Source: Bordetella bronchialis (GTDB lineage Bacteria > Pseudomonadota > Gammaproteobacteria > Burkholderiales > Burkholderiaceae_B). From it: a stretch of DNA of 64,000 bases. The stretch covers positions 3,844,001 through 3,908,000 of the forward strand of contig NZ_CP016170.1 in the NCBI RefSeq assembly GCF_001676705.1. The letters are read 5' to 3'. This document shows positions 43,421 through 53,294 of this stretch, in pieces (positions within the stretch are counted from its first letter, which is position 1; every line of letters starts with the position of its first letter). Position numbers and translations under genes: made by a program. Below the pieces are notes generated by a model that was given only the letters and a program-made list of their open reading frames with translations, made no database searches and was not told the DNA's origin.

Positions 43421-44830
43421 CTACAGCACCGCGTGCGCCTTCACATAGGCCTTCACCGCCTGCGCATCGCAGTCCATGATCTGCACGCGCTGGGGCAGCG
43501 ATTCCAGGTCGGCCAGTCCCGCGGGCGGCGGCACCGGGCGGCCCAGCGCTTCCTGGATGGTGTCCGAAAACTTGGCCGGCAAGGCGGTTTCCAGCACCAG
43601 CATCGGCACGCCCGGCTCCACGTACGACCGGGCCACCTTGACGCCGTCGGCCGTGTGCGGATCGATCAGCACACCGGCCTCGTCGTAGGTGGAGCGTATG
43701 GTGGACAGCCGGTCCGCATGCGTGCTGACGCCGCCGACGAATCCGTATTCCGACTCGAAGGAAGGCTGCATGGCGGACAGGTCGAACTGGCCGGTTTCCG
43801 CGAGCTCGCGCCACAAGGCCTGCACGCGTGCCGCGTCGCCGCCCATCAGGTCGTAGACGAAGCGCTCGAAGTTGGACGCGCGCGAGATATCCATCGACGG
43901 GCTGGACGTGGCATAGGTATCCACCGCCGAACGGGGGCGGTAGATACCCGTGCGCAGGAATTCCTCCAGCACGTTGTTCTCATTGGTGGCCAGCACCAGG
44001 CGGCGCACCGGCAAGCCCATGCGGCGGGCGATATGTCCGGCCAGGATGTTGCCGAAGTTGCCGGACGGCACGGCGAAGGACACCTGCTGGTCGGCTCGCG
44101 TGGTGGCGCGCAGCCAGCCGTGGATGTAGTACACCACCTGGGCGGCAATGCGCGCCCAGTTGATGGAATTGACCGCGCCCAGCCGGCAGGCCGACTTGAA
44201 TTCCAGGTCGCCGGCCAGCAGCTTGACGATGTCCTGGCAGTCGTCGAACACGCCGCGCACGGCAATGTTGTGGATGTTCTCGTCCTGCAGCGAATACATC
44301 TGCGCGCGCTGGAAGGGGCTCATGCGTCCGTGCGGCGACAGCATGAACACGGCCACGCCCTTCTTGCCGCGCAATGCGTATTCGGCCGCCGATCCCGTGT
44401 CGCCGGAGGTGGCGCCCAGGATATTGAGCGTGGTGCCGCGCTTGGCCAGCACGTATTCGAAGACCTGGCCCAGGAACTGCATGGCCATGTCCTTGAACGC
44501 CAGCGTCGGGCCATCCGACAGGCCCAGCAGGCTCATGCCGCCGGCCAGCGGCCGCACCGGCACGATGTCCTCGCTGCCGAACACCTTTTGCGTATAGGCG
44601 GCGCGCGTCAGGGCGTGCAGGTCGTCGGCCGGAATATCGTCGGCGAACAGGCGCAGCACTTCGAAGGCCAGGTCGGCGTAAGGCAGGCCGCGCCAGGCGG
44701 CCAGCGTCTCGGCGGACAAGCGCGGCAGGACCTGCGGGACGGCCAGCCCGCCATCGGGCGCCAGGCCCTCGAGCAGGATGTCCGAGAAATCCTGCGGCGC
44801 CATGCCGCCGCGCGTGGATACGTACTTCAT
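43421..44830 (-). CDS. thrC: Threonine synthase
   Basis: PLP enzyme that makes threonine from O-phosphohomoserine. 469 residues of the long-type (fold II) Thr[29 protein letters not shown] is the N-terminal pattern, FKDMAMQFLGQVFEYVL carries the PLP lysine (about 107), ATSGDTGSAAEYALRG the phosphate loop, and NFGNILAGHIARRMGLP the glycine-rich loop. Overlaps the preceding hom stop as ATGA. Confidence 0.97.
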   Translation of the reverse strand: MKYVSTRGGMAPQDFSDILLEGLAPDGGLAVPQVLPRLSAETLAAWRGLPYADLAFEVLRLFADDIPADDLHALTRAAYTQKVFGSEDIVPVRPLAGGMSLLGLSDGPTLAFKDMAMQFLGQVFEYVLAKRGTTLNILGATSGDTGSAAEYALRGKKGVAVFMLSPHGRMSPFQRAQMYSLQDENIHNIAVRGVFDDCQDIVKLLAGDLEFKSACRLGAVNSINWARIAAQVVYYIHGWLRATTRADQQVSFAVPSGNFGNILAGHIARRMGLPVRRLVLATNENNVLEEFLRTGIYRPRSAVDTYATSSPSMDISRASNFERFVYDLMGGDAARVQALWRELAETGQFDLSAMQPSFESEYGFVGGVSTHADRLSTIRSTYDEAGVLIDPHTADGVKVARSYVEPGVPMLVLETALPAKFSDTIQEALGRPVPPPAGLADLESLPQRVQIMDCDAQAVKAYVKAHAVL

Positions 44831-46131
44831 GACAGGCTCTCCATGCGGATGCGCGTGACCCGTGAGCGCACGAAGGGCAAGCCCTCGATGCGGCCGATGG
44901 CGGCATTGACCTGGCCTTCCACGGCCTGGTGCGTGAGGAAAATGATGTCCGCGCCGCCGATATGCGACGGCTGCTGGATCATGGACCCGATGGATATGCG
45001 GTGCTCGGCCAGGATGCGGGCGATATCCGCCAGCACGCCGGGCTGGTCATCCACCCGCAGCCGCAGGTAATAGGATGTCGACACCTGATCGATGGACAGG
45101 ATGGGCGTATCCGACATGGCATCCGGCTGGAAGGCCAGGTGCGGCACGCGGTTGCCCGGATCGGCGGTATGCAGCCGGGTAACGTCCACCAGGTCGGCCA
45201 CCACGGCCGAGGCCGTCGGCTCTTCGCCGGCGCCCTGCCCGTAGTACAGCGTGGGCCCGACGGCGTCGCCGCGCACCAGCACGGCGTTCATGGGACCTTC
45301 CACATTGGCCAGTAGGCGCTCGGCCGGGATCAGGGCCGGATGCACGCGCAGTTCTATCCCGTCGGGACGGCGGCGCGTCATGCCCAGCAGCTTGATGCGG
45401 TAGCCCAGGCGTTCCGCGTGGGCGATGTCTTCCTGGGCCAGCGTGGAGATGCCCTCCACGTAGGCCTTGTCGAACTGCACCGGCACGCCGAAGGCCAGCG
45501 AGGCCAGCAGCGTCAGCTTGTGCGCGGCGTCCACGCCTTCGACGTCGAAGGTGGGATCGGCCTCGGCATAGCCCAGGCGCTGCGCCTCGGCCAGGACTTC
45601 CGCGAAGGGCTGCCCGCGCGTGCGCATTTCGGAAAGAATGAAATTCGTAGTGCCGTTGATGATGCCCGCCACCCACTCGATGCGGTTGGCCGTCAGGCCT
45701 TCGCGTATGGCCTTGATGATCGGTATGCCGCCGGCCACCGCGGCTTCGAAGGCGACCATGACGCCCCGCGCGGACGCGGCCGCGAAGATCTGGTTGCCAT
45801 GCTTGGCCAGCAGCGCCTTGTTCGCCGTGACCACATGCTTGCCCTGGGCGATGGCTTCCAGCACCAGTTCGCGGGCCAGCGTGTCGCCGCCGATGAGTTC
45901 GACGACGATATCGATATCCGGATTGCGCACCACCTGGTACGGATCGGTGGTCACGACCGCCGCGTCGCCGATGCGGCCGGTGGCCTTGGCGGCATCGCGC
46001 ACCGCCACGTGGGTCACTTCGATGCGGCGCCCCGCGCGCCGCGCGATTTCTTCGGCGTTGCGCGACAGCACGGTAAAGGTGCCACCGCCGACCACGCCCA
46101 GGCCCAGCAGGCCTACCTTCATGGGATTCAT
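44827..46131 (-). CDS. hom: Homoserine dehydrogenase
   Basis: Reduces aspartate semialdehyde to homoserine, for threonine, methionine and isoleucine. 434 residues: [17 protein letters not shown] (NAD(P) loop), [25 protein letters not shown] and the conserved [11 protein letters not shown] near residue 165. A C-terminal ACT domain (about 350-434; [22 protein letters not shown]) suggests threonine feedback inhibition. Second ATG in frame at 46122 is possible. Overlaps alaC and thrC by four bases each: alaC-hom-thrC. Confidence 0.97.
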   Translation of the reverse strand: MNPMKVGLLGLGVVGGGTFTVLSRNAEEIARRAGRRIEVTHVAVRDAAKATGRIGDAAVVTTDPYQVVRNPDIDIVVELIGGDTLARELVLEAIAQGKHVVTANKALLAKHGNQIFAAASARGVMVAFEAAVAGGIPIIKAIREGLTANRIEWVAGIINGTTNFILSEMRTRGQPFAEVLAEAQRLGYAEADPTFDVEGVDAAHKLTLLASLAFGVPVQFDKAYVEGISTLAQEDIAHAERLGYRIKLLGMTRRRPDGIELRVHPALIPAERLLANVEGPMNAVLVRGDAVGPTLYYGQGAGEEPTASAVVADLVDVTRLHTADPGNRVPHLAFQPDAMSDTPILSIDQVSTSYYLRLRVDDQPGVLADIARILAEHRISIGSMIQQPSHIGGADIIFLTHQAVEGQVNAAIGRIEGLPFVRSRVTRIRMESLS

Positions 46132-47315
46132 TTCAGCAATCCGTCCTTGCGGAACATTTCCTTGATGCCGCGCACGGCCTGGCGCGTGCGCTGCTCGTTT
46201 TCGATGAGCGCGAAGCGCACATAGTCGTCGCCGTATTCGCCGAAGCCGATGCCCGGCGACACGGCCACCTTGGCGTCGGCCAGCAGCCGCTTGGAAAATT
46301 CCAGCGAACCCAGCGCCTTGTAGGGCTCGGGGATCTGCGCCCAGATATACATGGACGCCTTGGGGATTTCGACGTTCCAGCCGGCCTCGTGCAGGCCGCG
46401 GGCCAGCACGTCCCGGCGGCTGCGGTATTGCTCGACCACCTGCTTGACGCAGTCCTGCGGGCCGTCCAGCGCGGCGATGGACGCCACCTGGATGGGCGTG
46501 AACGTGCCGTAGTCGTGGTAGCTCTTGATGCGGGCCAGGGCATGCACGAGTTCGCGGTTGCCCACCATGAAGCCGATCCGCCAGCCGGCCATGTTGTAGC
46601 TCTTGCTCATGGTGAAGAATTCCACCGCCACGTCCCGGGCGCCCGGCACTTGCATGATCGACGGCGCCACGAAGCCGTCGAAGCAGATGTCGGCATAGGC
46701 CAGGTCATGCACCACCAGGATGTCGTGCTCCTTGGCCAGCGCCACCACGCGCTCGAAGAAGCCCAGGTCCACGCATTGCGCGGTGGGGTTGCTGGGGAAG
46801 CCCAGCACCATCATCTTGGGCTTGGGGATGGATTCGCGCACGGCGCGCTCGAGTTCCTCGAAGAAATCCACGCCCGGCGTCATGCGCACCGAGCGGATAT
46901 TGGCGCCGGCGATCACCGCGCCATATATATGGATGGGGTAGCTGGGATTGGGCACCAGCACGGTGTCGCCCCGGTCCAGGGTGGCCAGCATCAGGTGGGC
47001 CAGCCCTTCCTTGGAGCCTATGGTGACGATGGCTTCGCTGTCCGGGTCGATTTCCACGGCGTAGCGGCGCTGGTACCAGTCGGAAATCGCCTTGCGCAGC
47101 CGCGGAATCCCCTTGGATACCGAATAGCCATGGGTGTCCGGCCGGTTGGCGGCCTCGACCAGCTTATCGACGATATGGCGGGGGGTGGCGCCGTCCGGAT
47201 TGCCCATGGACATGTCGATGATGTCCTCCCCGCGCCGTCGTGCCGCCATTTTCAATTCGGCCGTGATATTGAAAACGTAAGGCGGCAGGCGCTCGATGCG
47301 CGAGAAGTTCCTCAT
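46128..47315 (-). CDS. alaC: Alanine-synthesising aminotransferase AlaC
   Basis: Class I/II PLP aminotransferase, 395 residues, closest to AlaC (glutamate-pyruvate transaminase). [12 protein letters not shown] near residue 33; [32 protein letters not shown] with the asparagine; [14 protein letters not shown] with the aspartate and tyrosine; [16 protein letters not shown] with the PLP lysine (about 237); [16 protein letters not shown] with the carboxylate Arg. First gene of the alaC-hom-thrC operon, as in other Bordetella-like genomes. It is divergent from the Mth938-like gene. Confidence 0.92.
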   Translation of the reverse strand: MRNFSRIERLPPYVFNITAELKMAARRRGEDIIDMSMGNPDGATPRHIVDKLVEAANRPDTHGYSVSKGIPRLRKAISDWYQRRYAVEIDPDSEAIVTIGSKEGLAHLMLATLDRGDTVLVPNPSYPIHIYGAVIAGANIRSVRMTPGVDFFEELERAVRESIPKPKMMVLGFPSNPTAQCVDLGFFERVVALAKEHDILVVHDLAYADICFDGFVAPSIMQVPGARDVAVEFFTMSKSYNMAGWRIGFMVGNRELVHALARIKSYHDYGTFTPIQVASIAALDGPQDCVKQVVEQYRSRRDVLARGLHEAGWNVEIPKASMYIWAQIPEPYKALGSLEFSKRLLADAKVAVSPGIGFGEYGDDYVRFALIENEQRTRQAVRGIKEMFRKDGLLK

Positions 47316-47483
47316 AACGGGAATCCTTGATGCGGGAAGGGATTTTAGGGGCTAACCCGATAATCTAGCCGAAGGCGGGCAACCCGGCAAATGGCAGGGA
47401 AAATCCCATTTTCGGGCGTGTTGAGCGCGCAACATGCAGCCATTGCGATGCGCTATCATCCGCACAACAAGCCGGAGTCCTTA

Positions 47484-47939
47484 TTGAAGCTGCATACTGA
47501 GCCTGCGTCGGCCCTGAATACCGTGACCGCCTATGGTGACGGTTATATCGAAGTCAACCAGGTACGATTTTCCCACGCGGTCGCCTTCGGGCCCGAAGGC
47601 GCGGTCGCCGAATGGCCTGTGAAGGCGGCAGAACAGATCACCTCCGCGCTATTGCGCCAGGCCGCCGGCCTGCCCGAACCGGTCAGCGATCCGCTCGCTT
47701 TCCTGGACGAGCCCGATACCGCGCCCGCCCTTCCGCCCAACGCCCCTGAAGTCCTGCTCATCGGCACCGGCAGTCGCCAGCGCTTCCTGCGCCCCGACGT
47801 GCTGCGTCCGCTGCTGGCCGCCGGGATCGGCATCGAGACCATGGACACGCAGGCGGCCGCCCGCACCTACAACATACTGATGTCGGAAGGCCGACGCGTC
47901 ATCGTCGCGCTGATCCCCACCGGAGAATCCCAAGAATGA
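47484..47939 (+). CDS. Mth938-like / DUF498 domain protein
   Basis: About 151 residues of the Mth938-like fold (DUF498), small proteins of unknown function. LNTVTAYGDGYIEVNQVRFSHAVAFGPEG near the N-terminus and EVLLIGTGSRQRFLRPDVLRPLLAAGIGIETMDTQAAARTYNIL in the C-half are the family core. The start is a TTG at 47484 preceded by GGAG with six bases between; an ATG at 47448 would add 12 residues but lies in a promoter-like stretch. Stop overlaps bcp as ATGA. Genes of this family often neighbour bcp in betaproteobacteria. Confidence 0.82.
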   Translation: MKLHTEPASALNTVTAYGDGYIEVNQVRFSHAVAFGPEGAVAEWPVKAAEQITSALLRQAAGLPEPVSDPLAFLDEPDTAPALPPNAPEVLLIGTGSRQRFLRPDVLRPLLAAGIGIETMDTQAAARTYNILMSEGRRVIVALIPTGESQE

Positions 47940-48400
47940 AGCCGATCATAGGCAAACCGGCCCCCCTTTTCACCGCTGACAGCACGATCGGGCCGATCAG
48001 CCTGGAGCAATGCCGCGGCCGCGCCGTGGTGCTGTATTTCTATCCCAAGGACAACACCCCCGGCTGCACCACCGAAAGCCAGGATTTCCGCGACCTGCAC
48101 GAAGACTTCCTGGCGGCCGGATGCGTGGTGGTCGGCATTTCCCGCGATTCCCTCAAGTCGCACGAAAACTTCCGCTGCAAATACGAGCTTCCTTTCCCCC
48201 TTATCACCGACCCCGACGAAACCGTGTGCAATCTGTTCGGCGTCATCAAGCAGAAAAACATGTATGGCAAACAGGTGCGCGGCATAGAGCGCAGCACCTT
48301 TTTGATCGATGCCTACGGCCTGTTGGTGCAGGAATGGCGCGGGGTCAAGGTTCCCGGCCACGCCAAGGAAGTCCTGCAGGCCGCCAAGAGTATCGGTTGA
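47936..48400 (+). CDS. bcp: Thioredoxin-dependent peroxiredoxin Bcp/PrxQ
   Basis: Reduces hydrogen peroxide and organic hydroperoxides. 154 residues with peroxidatic cysteine C44 in DNTPGCTTESQDFRDL, KYELPFPLITDPDETVCNLFGV, and an RSTFLIDAYGLL strand. The second cysteine of two-Cys PrxQ, five residues after the first, is Asp/Phe here, so this is a one-Cys-like or atypically resolved member. C80s region C79 (KSHENFRCKYEL) and C93 (ETVCNLF) might take that role. ATG overlaps the DUF498 stop. Confidence 0.95.
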   Translation: MKPIIGKPAPLFTADSTIGPISLEQCRGRAVVLYFYPKDNTPGCTTESQDFRDLHEDFLAAGCVVVGISRDSLKSHENFRCKYELPFPLITDPDETVCNLFGVIKQKNMYGKQVRGIERSTFLIDAYGLLVQEWRGVKVPGHAKEVLQAAKSIG

Positions 48401-48457
48401 CCGTATTCCCGTAGTCCCGTCAGGCGATATTGCCGGCCCCCCAAGGAGAGTGACTCC

Positions 48458-50161
48458 ATGCCGCTTCCCAAGTTGCCCACCCGTCCCGCCGCCATCCTGA
48501 CCTTCCCTTCGGGCGACGCCGCCCGCGCACCCGCGGCACGCGCCGCCAAACCCCAGGCCGCCCGGGCGGAACCCGAAGAGGTCGTCCAGCCGCAGCTGGC
48601 CGGCATCTCGGCCCCGCCCGCGGCCGCCCCCCGCAAGTCCACCGCGCGCAAGGAGCCGGCCGGCAAGACCGCCGCCGCCCCCAGCGCGGCCACCCCCGCC
48701 GCGCCGGCCTTGCGCCCGGCGCCGGCCCCCGCGGCCGCGCCCGCCCCGGCCCGCAAGACCCGCGTTCGCGCCGAAACCGGCGTGCGCAAGCTGTTCGTGC
48801 TGGACACCAACGTGCTGCTGCACGACCCGACGTCGCTGTTCCGCTTCGAGGAACACGACATCTTCCTGCCCATGATGACGCTGGAAGAACTGGACCACCA
48901 GAAAAAGGGCATGTCGGAAGTCGCGCGCAACGCGCGCCAGGTCAGCCGTTCGCTGGACGCCCTGGTCAGCGATACCGTCAAGCTGGACGAAGGCCTGGCG
49001 CTGGACTCCCTGGGCAACAAGGACGCCAGCGGGCGCCTGCTGCTGCAGACCACCGCCATCCACAGCACGCTGCCGTCCGACCTGCCCATGGGCAAGGCGG
49101 ACAACCAGATCCTGGGCGTGGTGCGGGCCCTGCAGGAAAAATATCCTCAGCGCGAGGTCGTGCTGGTATCCAAGGACATCAACATGCGCCTGAAGGCCCG
49201 GGCGCTGGGGATGGCGGCCGAGGACTACTTCAACGACCACGTCCTGGAAGACTCCGACCTGCTCTACACCGGCGTGATGCAGCTGCCGGAAGACTTCTGG
49301 AACAAGCACGGCAAGGACGTGGAATCCTGGCAGCAGGGCGGCACCACCTTCTACCGCATCAGCGGGCCGCTGTGCGCGCAATTCGTGGTCAACCAGTTCG
49401 TGTACTTCGAAGGCCAGATGCCGCTCTACGCCCAGGTGCGGGAAGTCAGCGGCAAGACGGCGGTGCTGGCCACGCTGCGCGACTACACGCACGGCAAGAA
49501 CAATGTGTGGGGCATCACGGCGCGCAACCGCGAACAGAACTTCGCGCTGAACCTGCTGATGAATCCGGAGTGCGACTTCATCTCGCTGCTGGGGCAGGCC
49601 GGCACCGGCAAGACCTTGCTGGCGCTGGCGGCGGGACTGACCCAGGTGCTCGAGACCAAGCGCTACACCGAGATCATCATGACCCGGGTCACCGTCCCGG
49701 TGGGCGAGGACATCGGTTTCCTGCCCGGCACGGAAGAAGAAAAAATGCTGCCCTGGATGGGCGCACTGGAAGACAACCTGGACGTCCTCAACATGGGCGA
49801 CGGCGACGGCAACGGCGATTGGGGCCGCGCCGCAACCATGGACCTGATCCGGTCTCGCATCAAGGTGAAATCGCTCAATTTCATGCGCGGCCGCACCTTC
49901 CTGAACAAGTACCTGATCATCGACGAAGCGCAGAACCTCACGCCCAAGCAGATGAAAACGCTGGTCACCCGCGCGGGCCCCGGCACCAAGGTCATCTGCC
50001 TGGGCAACATCGCGCAGATCGACACGCCTTATCTCACGGAAGGCAGCTCGGGCCTGACCTATGTGGTGGACCGCTTCAAGGGCTGGCCGCATTCGGGCCA
50101 CGTCACGCTGCAGCGGGGCGAGCGCTCGCGGCTGGCCGACTATGCGGGCGACGTGCTGTAG
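48458..50161 (+). CDS. PIN-domain/PhoH-type ATPase
   Basis: A 567-residue fusion of the PhoH2 kind: an N-terminal PIN-like ribonuclease domain (about 108-240; LFVLDTNVLLHDP and MTLEELDHQKKG carry the acidic residues) and a C-terminal PhoH helicase-like ATPase (about 330-567; Walker A GQAGTGKTLLALA near 379, Walker B YLIIDEAQNLTPKQ). In mycobacteria such proteins unwind and cut RNA. The first 105 residues are unusually Ala/Pro-rich, a likely disordered tail. GGAGAG lies about six bases before the ATG. Same strand as bcp, 57 bases after it, so plausibly co-transcribed. Confidence 0.93.
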   Translation: MPLPKLPTRPAAILTFPSGDAARAPAARAAKPQAARAEPEEVVQPQLAGISAPPAAAPRKSTARKEPAGKTAAAPSAATPAAPALRPAPAPAAAPAPARKTRVRAETGVRKLFVLDTNVLLHDPTSLFRFEEHDIFLPMMTLEELDHQKKGMSEVARNARQVSRSLDALVSDTVKLDEGLALDSLGNKDASGRLLLQTTAIHSTLPSDLPMGKADNQILGVVRALQEKYPQREVVLVSKDINMRLKARALGMAAEDYFNDHVLEDSDLLYTGVMQLPEDFWNKHGKDVESWQQGGTTFYRISGPLCAQFVVNQFVYFEGQMPLYAQVREVSGKTAVLATLRDYTHGKNNVWGITARNREQNFALNLLMNPECDFISLLGQAGTGKTLLALAAGLTQVLETKRYTEIIMTRVTVPVGEDIGFLPGTEEEKMLPWMGALEDNLDVLNMGDGDGNGDWGRAATMDLIRSRIKVKSLNFMRGRTFLNKYLIIDEAQNLTPKQMKTLVTRAGPGTKVICLGNIAQIDTPYLTEGSSGLTYVVDRFKGWPHSGHVTLQRGERSRLADYAGDVL

Positions 50162-50220
50162 CGCCCGCGGGATCCGCGCCCGATGAACGCACGCGCCGCG
50201 ATCCTCCAGGAGCCCGCGCC

Positions 50221-51201
50221 ATGAATCCGGTCCTGCCCGTCGGCATCACCATGGGCGACGCCGCCGGCATCGGCCCGGAAATCGTCGTGCAGGCGCTGGC
50301 GCAGGGCCTGGCCGCCCCCGCCATCGTCTACGGCGATGCGGGCACCTTGCGGCGCGCCGCGCAACTGCTGGGCGCGCGTCTCGACATCGAGGAAATCCCC
50401 TCGGCCGCGCAGGCCAGCCCGCGGGCGGGCGCCATCCAGGTCGTCGCCTGCCATCCCCCCTTGCCCGTGTTGCCGCCCGGCCAGGTCCATGCCCAGGCCG
50501 GGCGCGCCGCCTATGAATACGTGTGCGCCGCCATCGACGACGCCATGGCGGGACGCATCCGCGCGATAGTCACCGCGCCCCTGAACAAGGCGTCCATGCA
50601 TGCGGGCGGCATCGACTATCCCGGCCACACCGAGATCCTGGCCGAGCGCAGCGGCACCCGCGACTTCGCCATGATGCTGGCCAATCGAGAACTGCGGGTG
50701 CTGCTGGTCACCATCCATGTGGCGCTGGCCGATGTGTTCGCCCGTATCACCAAGGAAGCGGAACTGCGCGCCATCCGGCTGGCCCATGCGGCCTGCCGCC
50801 GGATGGGGATCGATCGTCCGCGCGTGGCGGTGGCCGGCCTGAACCCGCATGCGGGCGAAGAAGGCAAATTCGGGCGCGAGGAAATCGACATCATCGCGCC
50901 CGCCATCCAGGAAGCCCGGCGGGAAGGCCTGGATGCCAGCGGCCCCTGGCCCGGGGACACTATCTTCATGCGGACGCGGCGCGGCGATTTCGACATCGTC
51001 GTGGCGCAATACCACGACCAGGGCCTGATCCCGGTCAAATACCTGGGCGTGGAAGAAGGCGTCAATGTCACGGTGGGCCTGCCCTTCGTGCGCACCAGCG
51101 TCGACCACGGCACCGCCTTCGACATCGCGTGGCAAGGCGTCGCCGATCCGACTTCCCTGGTCACCGCCTTCGACCTCGCGCTGGCGATGACGCCGGCATG
51201 A
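50221..51201 (+). CDS. pdxA: 4-hydroxythreonine-4-phosphate dehydrogenase family (PdxA)
   Basis: NAD-dependent dehydrogenase of the PdxA family, 326 residues. ITMGDAAGIGPEIVVQAL opens the protein; TAPLNKASMHAGGIDYPGHTEILAE (about 119-143) has the conserved Lys and the first metal His, LNPHAGEEGKFGREE the second, and VAQYHDQGLIPVKYLG the third. Genuine PdxA makes a pyridoxal-phosphate precursor; PdxA-like paralogues act on other 4-phospho-sugar acids, so the exact substrate is not settled by motif. ATG 50221 with CCAGGAG seven bases upstream. Confidence 0.9.
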   Translation: MNPVLPVGITMGDAAGIGPEIVVQALAQGLAAPAIVYGDAGTLRRAAQLLGARLDIEEIPSAAQASPRAGAIQVVACHPPLPVLPPGQVHAQAGRAAYEYVCAAIDDAMAGRIRAIVTAPLNKASMHAGGIDYPGHTEILAERSGTRDFAMMLANRELRVLLVTIHVALADVFARITKEAELRAIRLAHAACRRMGIDRPRVAVAGLNPHAGEEGKFGREEIDIIAPAIQEARREGLDASGPWPGDTIFMRTRRGDFDIVVAQYHDQGLIPVKYLGVEEGVNVTVGLPFVRTSVDHGTAFDIAWQGVADPTSLVTAFDLALAMTPA

Positions 51202-51333
51202 CCCGCACGGTTGACAGCGACTTGAAAGTTCCGCGCATGCACGGCGGTCTACAATAGGCCCGGTCTCAAGTTCCTTCATTCCGGCCGGCTGGCGCTGTTG
51301 GCGCGTGGCATGACCGTCCTCCGTCGCAGCACC

Positions 51334-52329
51334 ATGAAACGCCTCAGTCGCTTTTTGCCGGACCGCTTTCTGCTGTTCCTGGTTACCACCGTCCTGATCG
51401 CCAGCTTCTTTCCCGCCCATGGCAAGGGCGTTCCCCTCTTCAACGCCATCACCGACATCGCCGTCGGCTTGCTGTTCTTCCTGCATGGCGCACGCCTGTC
51501 GCGCGAGGCCATCCTGGCCGGCATCACGCATTGGCGCCTGCACAGCCTGATTTTCACGACCACCTTCATCCTGTTTCCGATCATCGGCCTGGTGCTCAAG
51601 CCGGTGCTGATGCCCCTGGTCACGCCGCAGTTGTACCTGGGCATCATGTTCCTGTGCTGCCTGCCCGCGACCGTGCAGTCGGCCATCGCCTTCACGTCCA
51701 TGGCGCGCGGCAACGTGCCCGCGGCGGTGTGCAGCGCGTCGGCATCCAGCCTGCTCGGTATCTTTATTACGCCGATCGCCGTCGGCGTGGTCGTGGTCAA
51801 CGCGGGCAGCGCGCCGGTGTCCTTCGATGCGGTGGTCAAGATCATGCTGCAACTGCTGTTGCCCTTCATCCTGGGCCAGGCATTGCGGCGCTGGATCGGC
51901 GCCTGGGTGCACAAGCGCAAGAGCCTGCTGAAGATCGTCGACCAGGGCTCCATCCTGCTCGTCGTGTACACGGCCTTCTCCGAAGCCGTCAACGAAGGGC
52001 TGTGGCACAACACCCCCATCCCGGCCCTGCTGGGCCTGATCGTCGCCTGCGGCGTCATCCTGGTGGCCGCCTTGCTGGTCACCGCGCTGTTCGGGCGCAT
52101 CATGCATTTCAGCGTTCCGGACCGCATCACGCTGCTGTTCTGCGGATCCAAGAAAAGCCTGGCCAGCGGCATCCCCATGGCCCAGGTGCTGTTCGCGGGA
52201 CAGGCGGTGGGCGCCATCGTGCTGCCGCTGATGATGTTCCACCAGATACAGCTGATGGTGTGCGCCATGCTCGCGGGGCGCTTCGCCAAGCGCGAAGGCG
52301 ACGAGGGCCAGGGCCAGGGCGAGGACTGA
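51334..52329 (+). CDS. Bile-acid:sodium symporter family transporter (SBF-like)
   Basis: About 331 residues with nine to ten predicted membrane helices, the SLC10A7/YfeH-like branch of the bile acid:sodium symporter family. Starts LSRFLPDRFLLFLVTTVLIASFFPAHG; FLCCLPATVQSAIAFTSMARGN (near residue 108) is the core signature, and FCGSKKSLASGIPM the second. Native substrate is not known in bacteria. Start choice: ATG 51334 matches the family; ATG 51310 is in frame and would add eight residues. A TACAAT hexamer at 51250-51255 is a possible -10. Hydrophilic acidic C-terminal tail. Confidence 0.88.
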   Translation: MKRLSRFLPDRFLLFLVTTVLIASFFPAHGKGVPLFNAITDIAVGLLFFLHGARLSREAILAGITHWRLHSLIFTTTFILFPIIGLVLKPVLMPLVTPQLYLGIMFLCCLPATVQSAIAFTSMARGNVPAAVCSASASSLLGIFITPIAVGVVVVNAGSAPVSFDAVVKIMLQLLLPFILGQALRRWIGAWVHKRKSLLKIVDQGSILLVVYTAFSEAVNEGLWHNTPIPALLGLIVACGVILVAALLVTALFGRIMHFSVPDRITLLFCGSKKSLASGIPMAQVLFAGQAVGAIVLPLMMFHQIQLMVCAMLAGRFAKREGDEGQGQGED

Positions 52330-52448
52330 TCGCCGTGACGGCCGCGCCGCTGTAAAGTGCCTGACACGCGGCCGTCACCCACCCGACATGAAGCTCATGC
52401 ATGCTGGCCCCTGCCCACCGCCCGTGGGCGCTTCCAGGGTCCGCCAGC

Positions 52449-53261
52449 ATGAATCGCACCACGTACGCCTGTATCCTGCGCGCCTGCGCGCCCGCCCTTG
52501 CCTTCCGCGCCCTGCTGCGCGGCCGATCCGACGCGATGCAGGGCGCCGCGCTCTGGGAGCGTTTCGGCTTCGGCTACGCCCTGCCGCCCAGCGGCGTGGC
52601 TCCCGTCTGGATACACGCGCCGGCCCTGGCCGAAACCCGCGCCGCGCCGCCGCTGGTACACAGGCTGCTCGAGCGCCGCTGGCCCGTGATCCTGACCCAC
52701 ACCGAGGCCGCCGGCCGGCGCGAAGGGGCACGGCTGTTCAGCCCGGCCATCGAATCCGGCCATTTGCGCCAGGCCTGGCTGCCCTACGACACCCCGGGCG
52801 CGTGCCGGCGCTTCCTGGAAGAAATCGCGCCGTCCTGCGGCATCCTGCTGGAACGTGACGTCTGGCCCACCATGGTCCATGAAGCGAAGGCACGCGGCAT
52901 CCCCATGGTGCTGGCCAGCGCCCGGATGTCCGAACGTTCCGCCAGGCGGGGGCGCTACGCCGGCCGCGTCCTGCGCGAAGCCTACGCCGGCCTCGACCGC
53001 GTGCTAGCGCGGACCGAACAGGACGCGGCCCGGCTGCGCCGCTGCGGCGCCCGCGACGTAGCCGTCTGCGGCGGCCTCGGATCGGACATGCCGAACCCTG
53101 GCGACCCGATCGCCGCGGTCCCGCGCGACGCCGCGGCGCGCGCCGGCGCGGTGGACAGCATCGTGCGCGACATATCGCAATTGCTGGCGGAACGCCGCAT
53201 CGTTCCCGGCAAGGTGGGCGCGGTTTCCCACAGCGTGCCGGCCCTGCAGTTCCTGCTCTAG
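52449..53261 (+). CDS. Kdo-transferase-like protein, N-terminal domain only
   Basis: 270 residues resembling the N-terminal GT-B domain of 3-deoxy-D-manno-octulosonic acid transferase (WaaA/KdtA). ALWERFGFGYALPPS, VWIHAPALAETRAAPPLVHRLLE with the glutamate seen in WaaA's GETRAA motif, LPYDTPGACRRFLEEI, RDVWPTMVHEAKARGIPMVLASARMSERSAR and VLARTEQDAARLRRCGA all align in order. The second (CMP-Kdo-binding) domain of about 200 residues is absent; only about 60 unrelated residues follow. The family normally has about 425 residues. It may be a truncated paralogue or a gene fragment still under selection. A functional waaA must be elsewhere. Confidence 0.7.
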   Translation: MNRTTYACILRACAPALAFRALLRGRSDAMQGAALWERFGFGYALPPSGVAPVWIHAPALAETRAAPPLVHRLLERRWPVILTHTEAAGRREGARLFSPAIESGHLRQAWLPYDTPGACRRFLEEIAPSCGILLERDVWPTMVHEAKARGIPMVLASARMSERSARRGRYAGRVLREAYAGLDRVLARTEQDAARLRRCGARDVAVCGGLGSDMPNPGDPIAAVPRDAAARAGAVDSIVRDISQLLAERRIVPGKVGAVSHSVPALQFLL

Positions 53262-53294
53262 CCGCCGGCGGCTCCCTCTCGCCCATGTGGGCAT

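Noticed and set aside
47867..50101. 744-codon minus-strand open frame opposite bcp and phoH
   Set aside because: His/Gln/Arg-rich translation typical of the antisense of a high-GC gene; the plus strand has intact bcp and PIN-PhoH.
50140..52242. 700-codon minus-strand open frame opposite pdxA and the SBF-like gene
   Set aside because: No motifs, strong His/Gln/Gly bias; antisense of two well-conserved genes.
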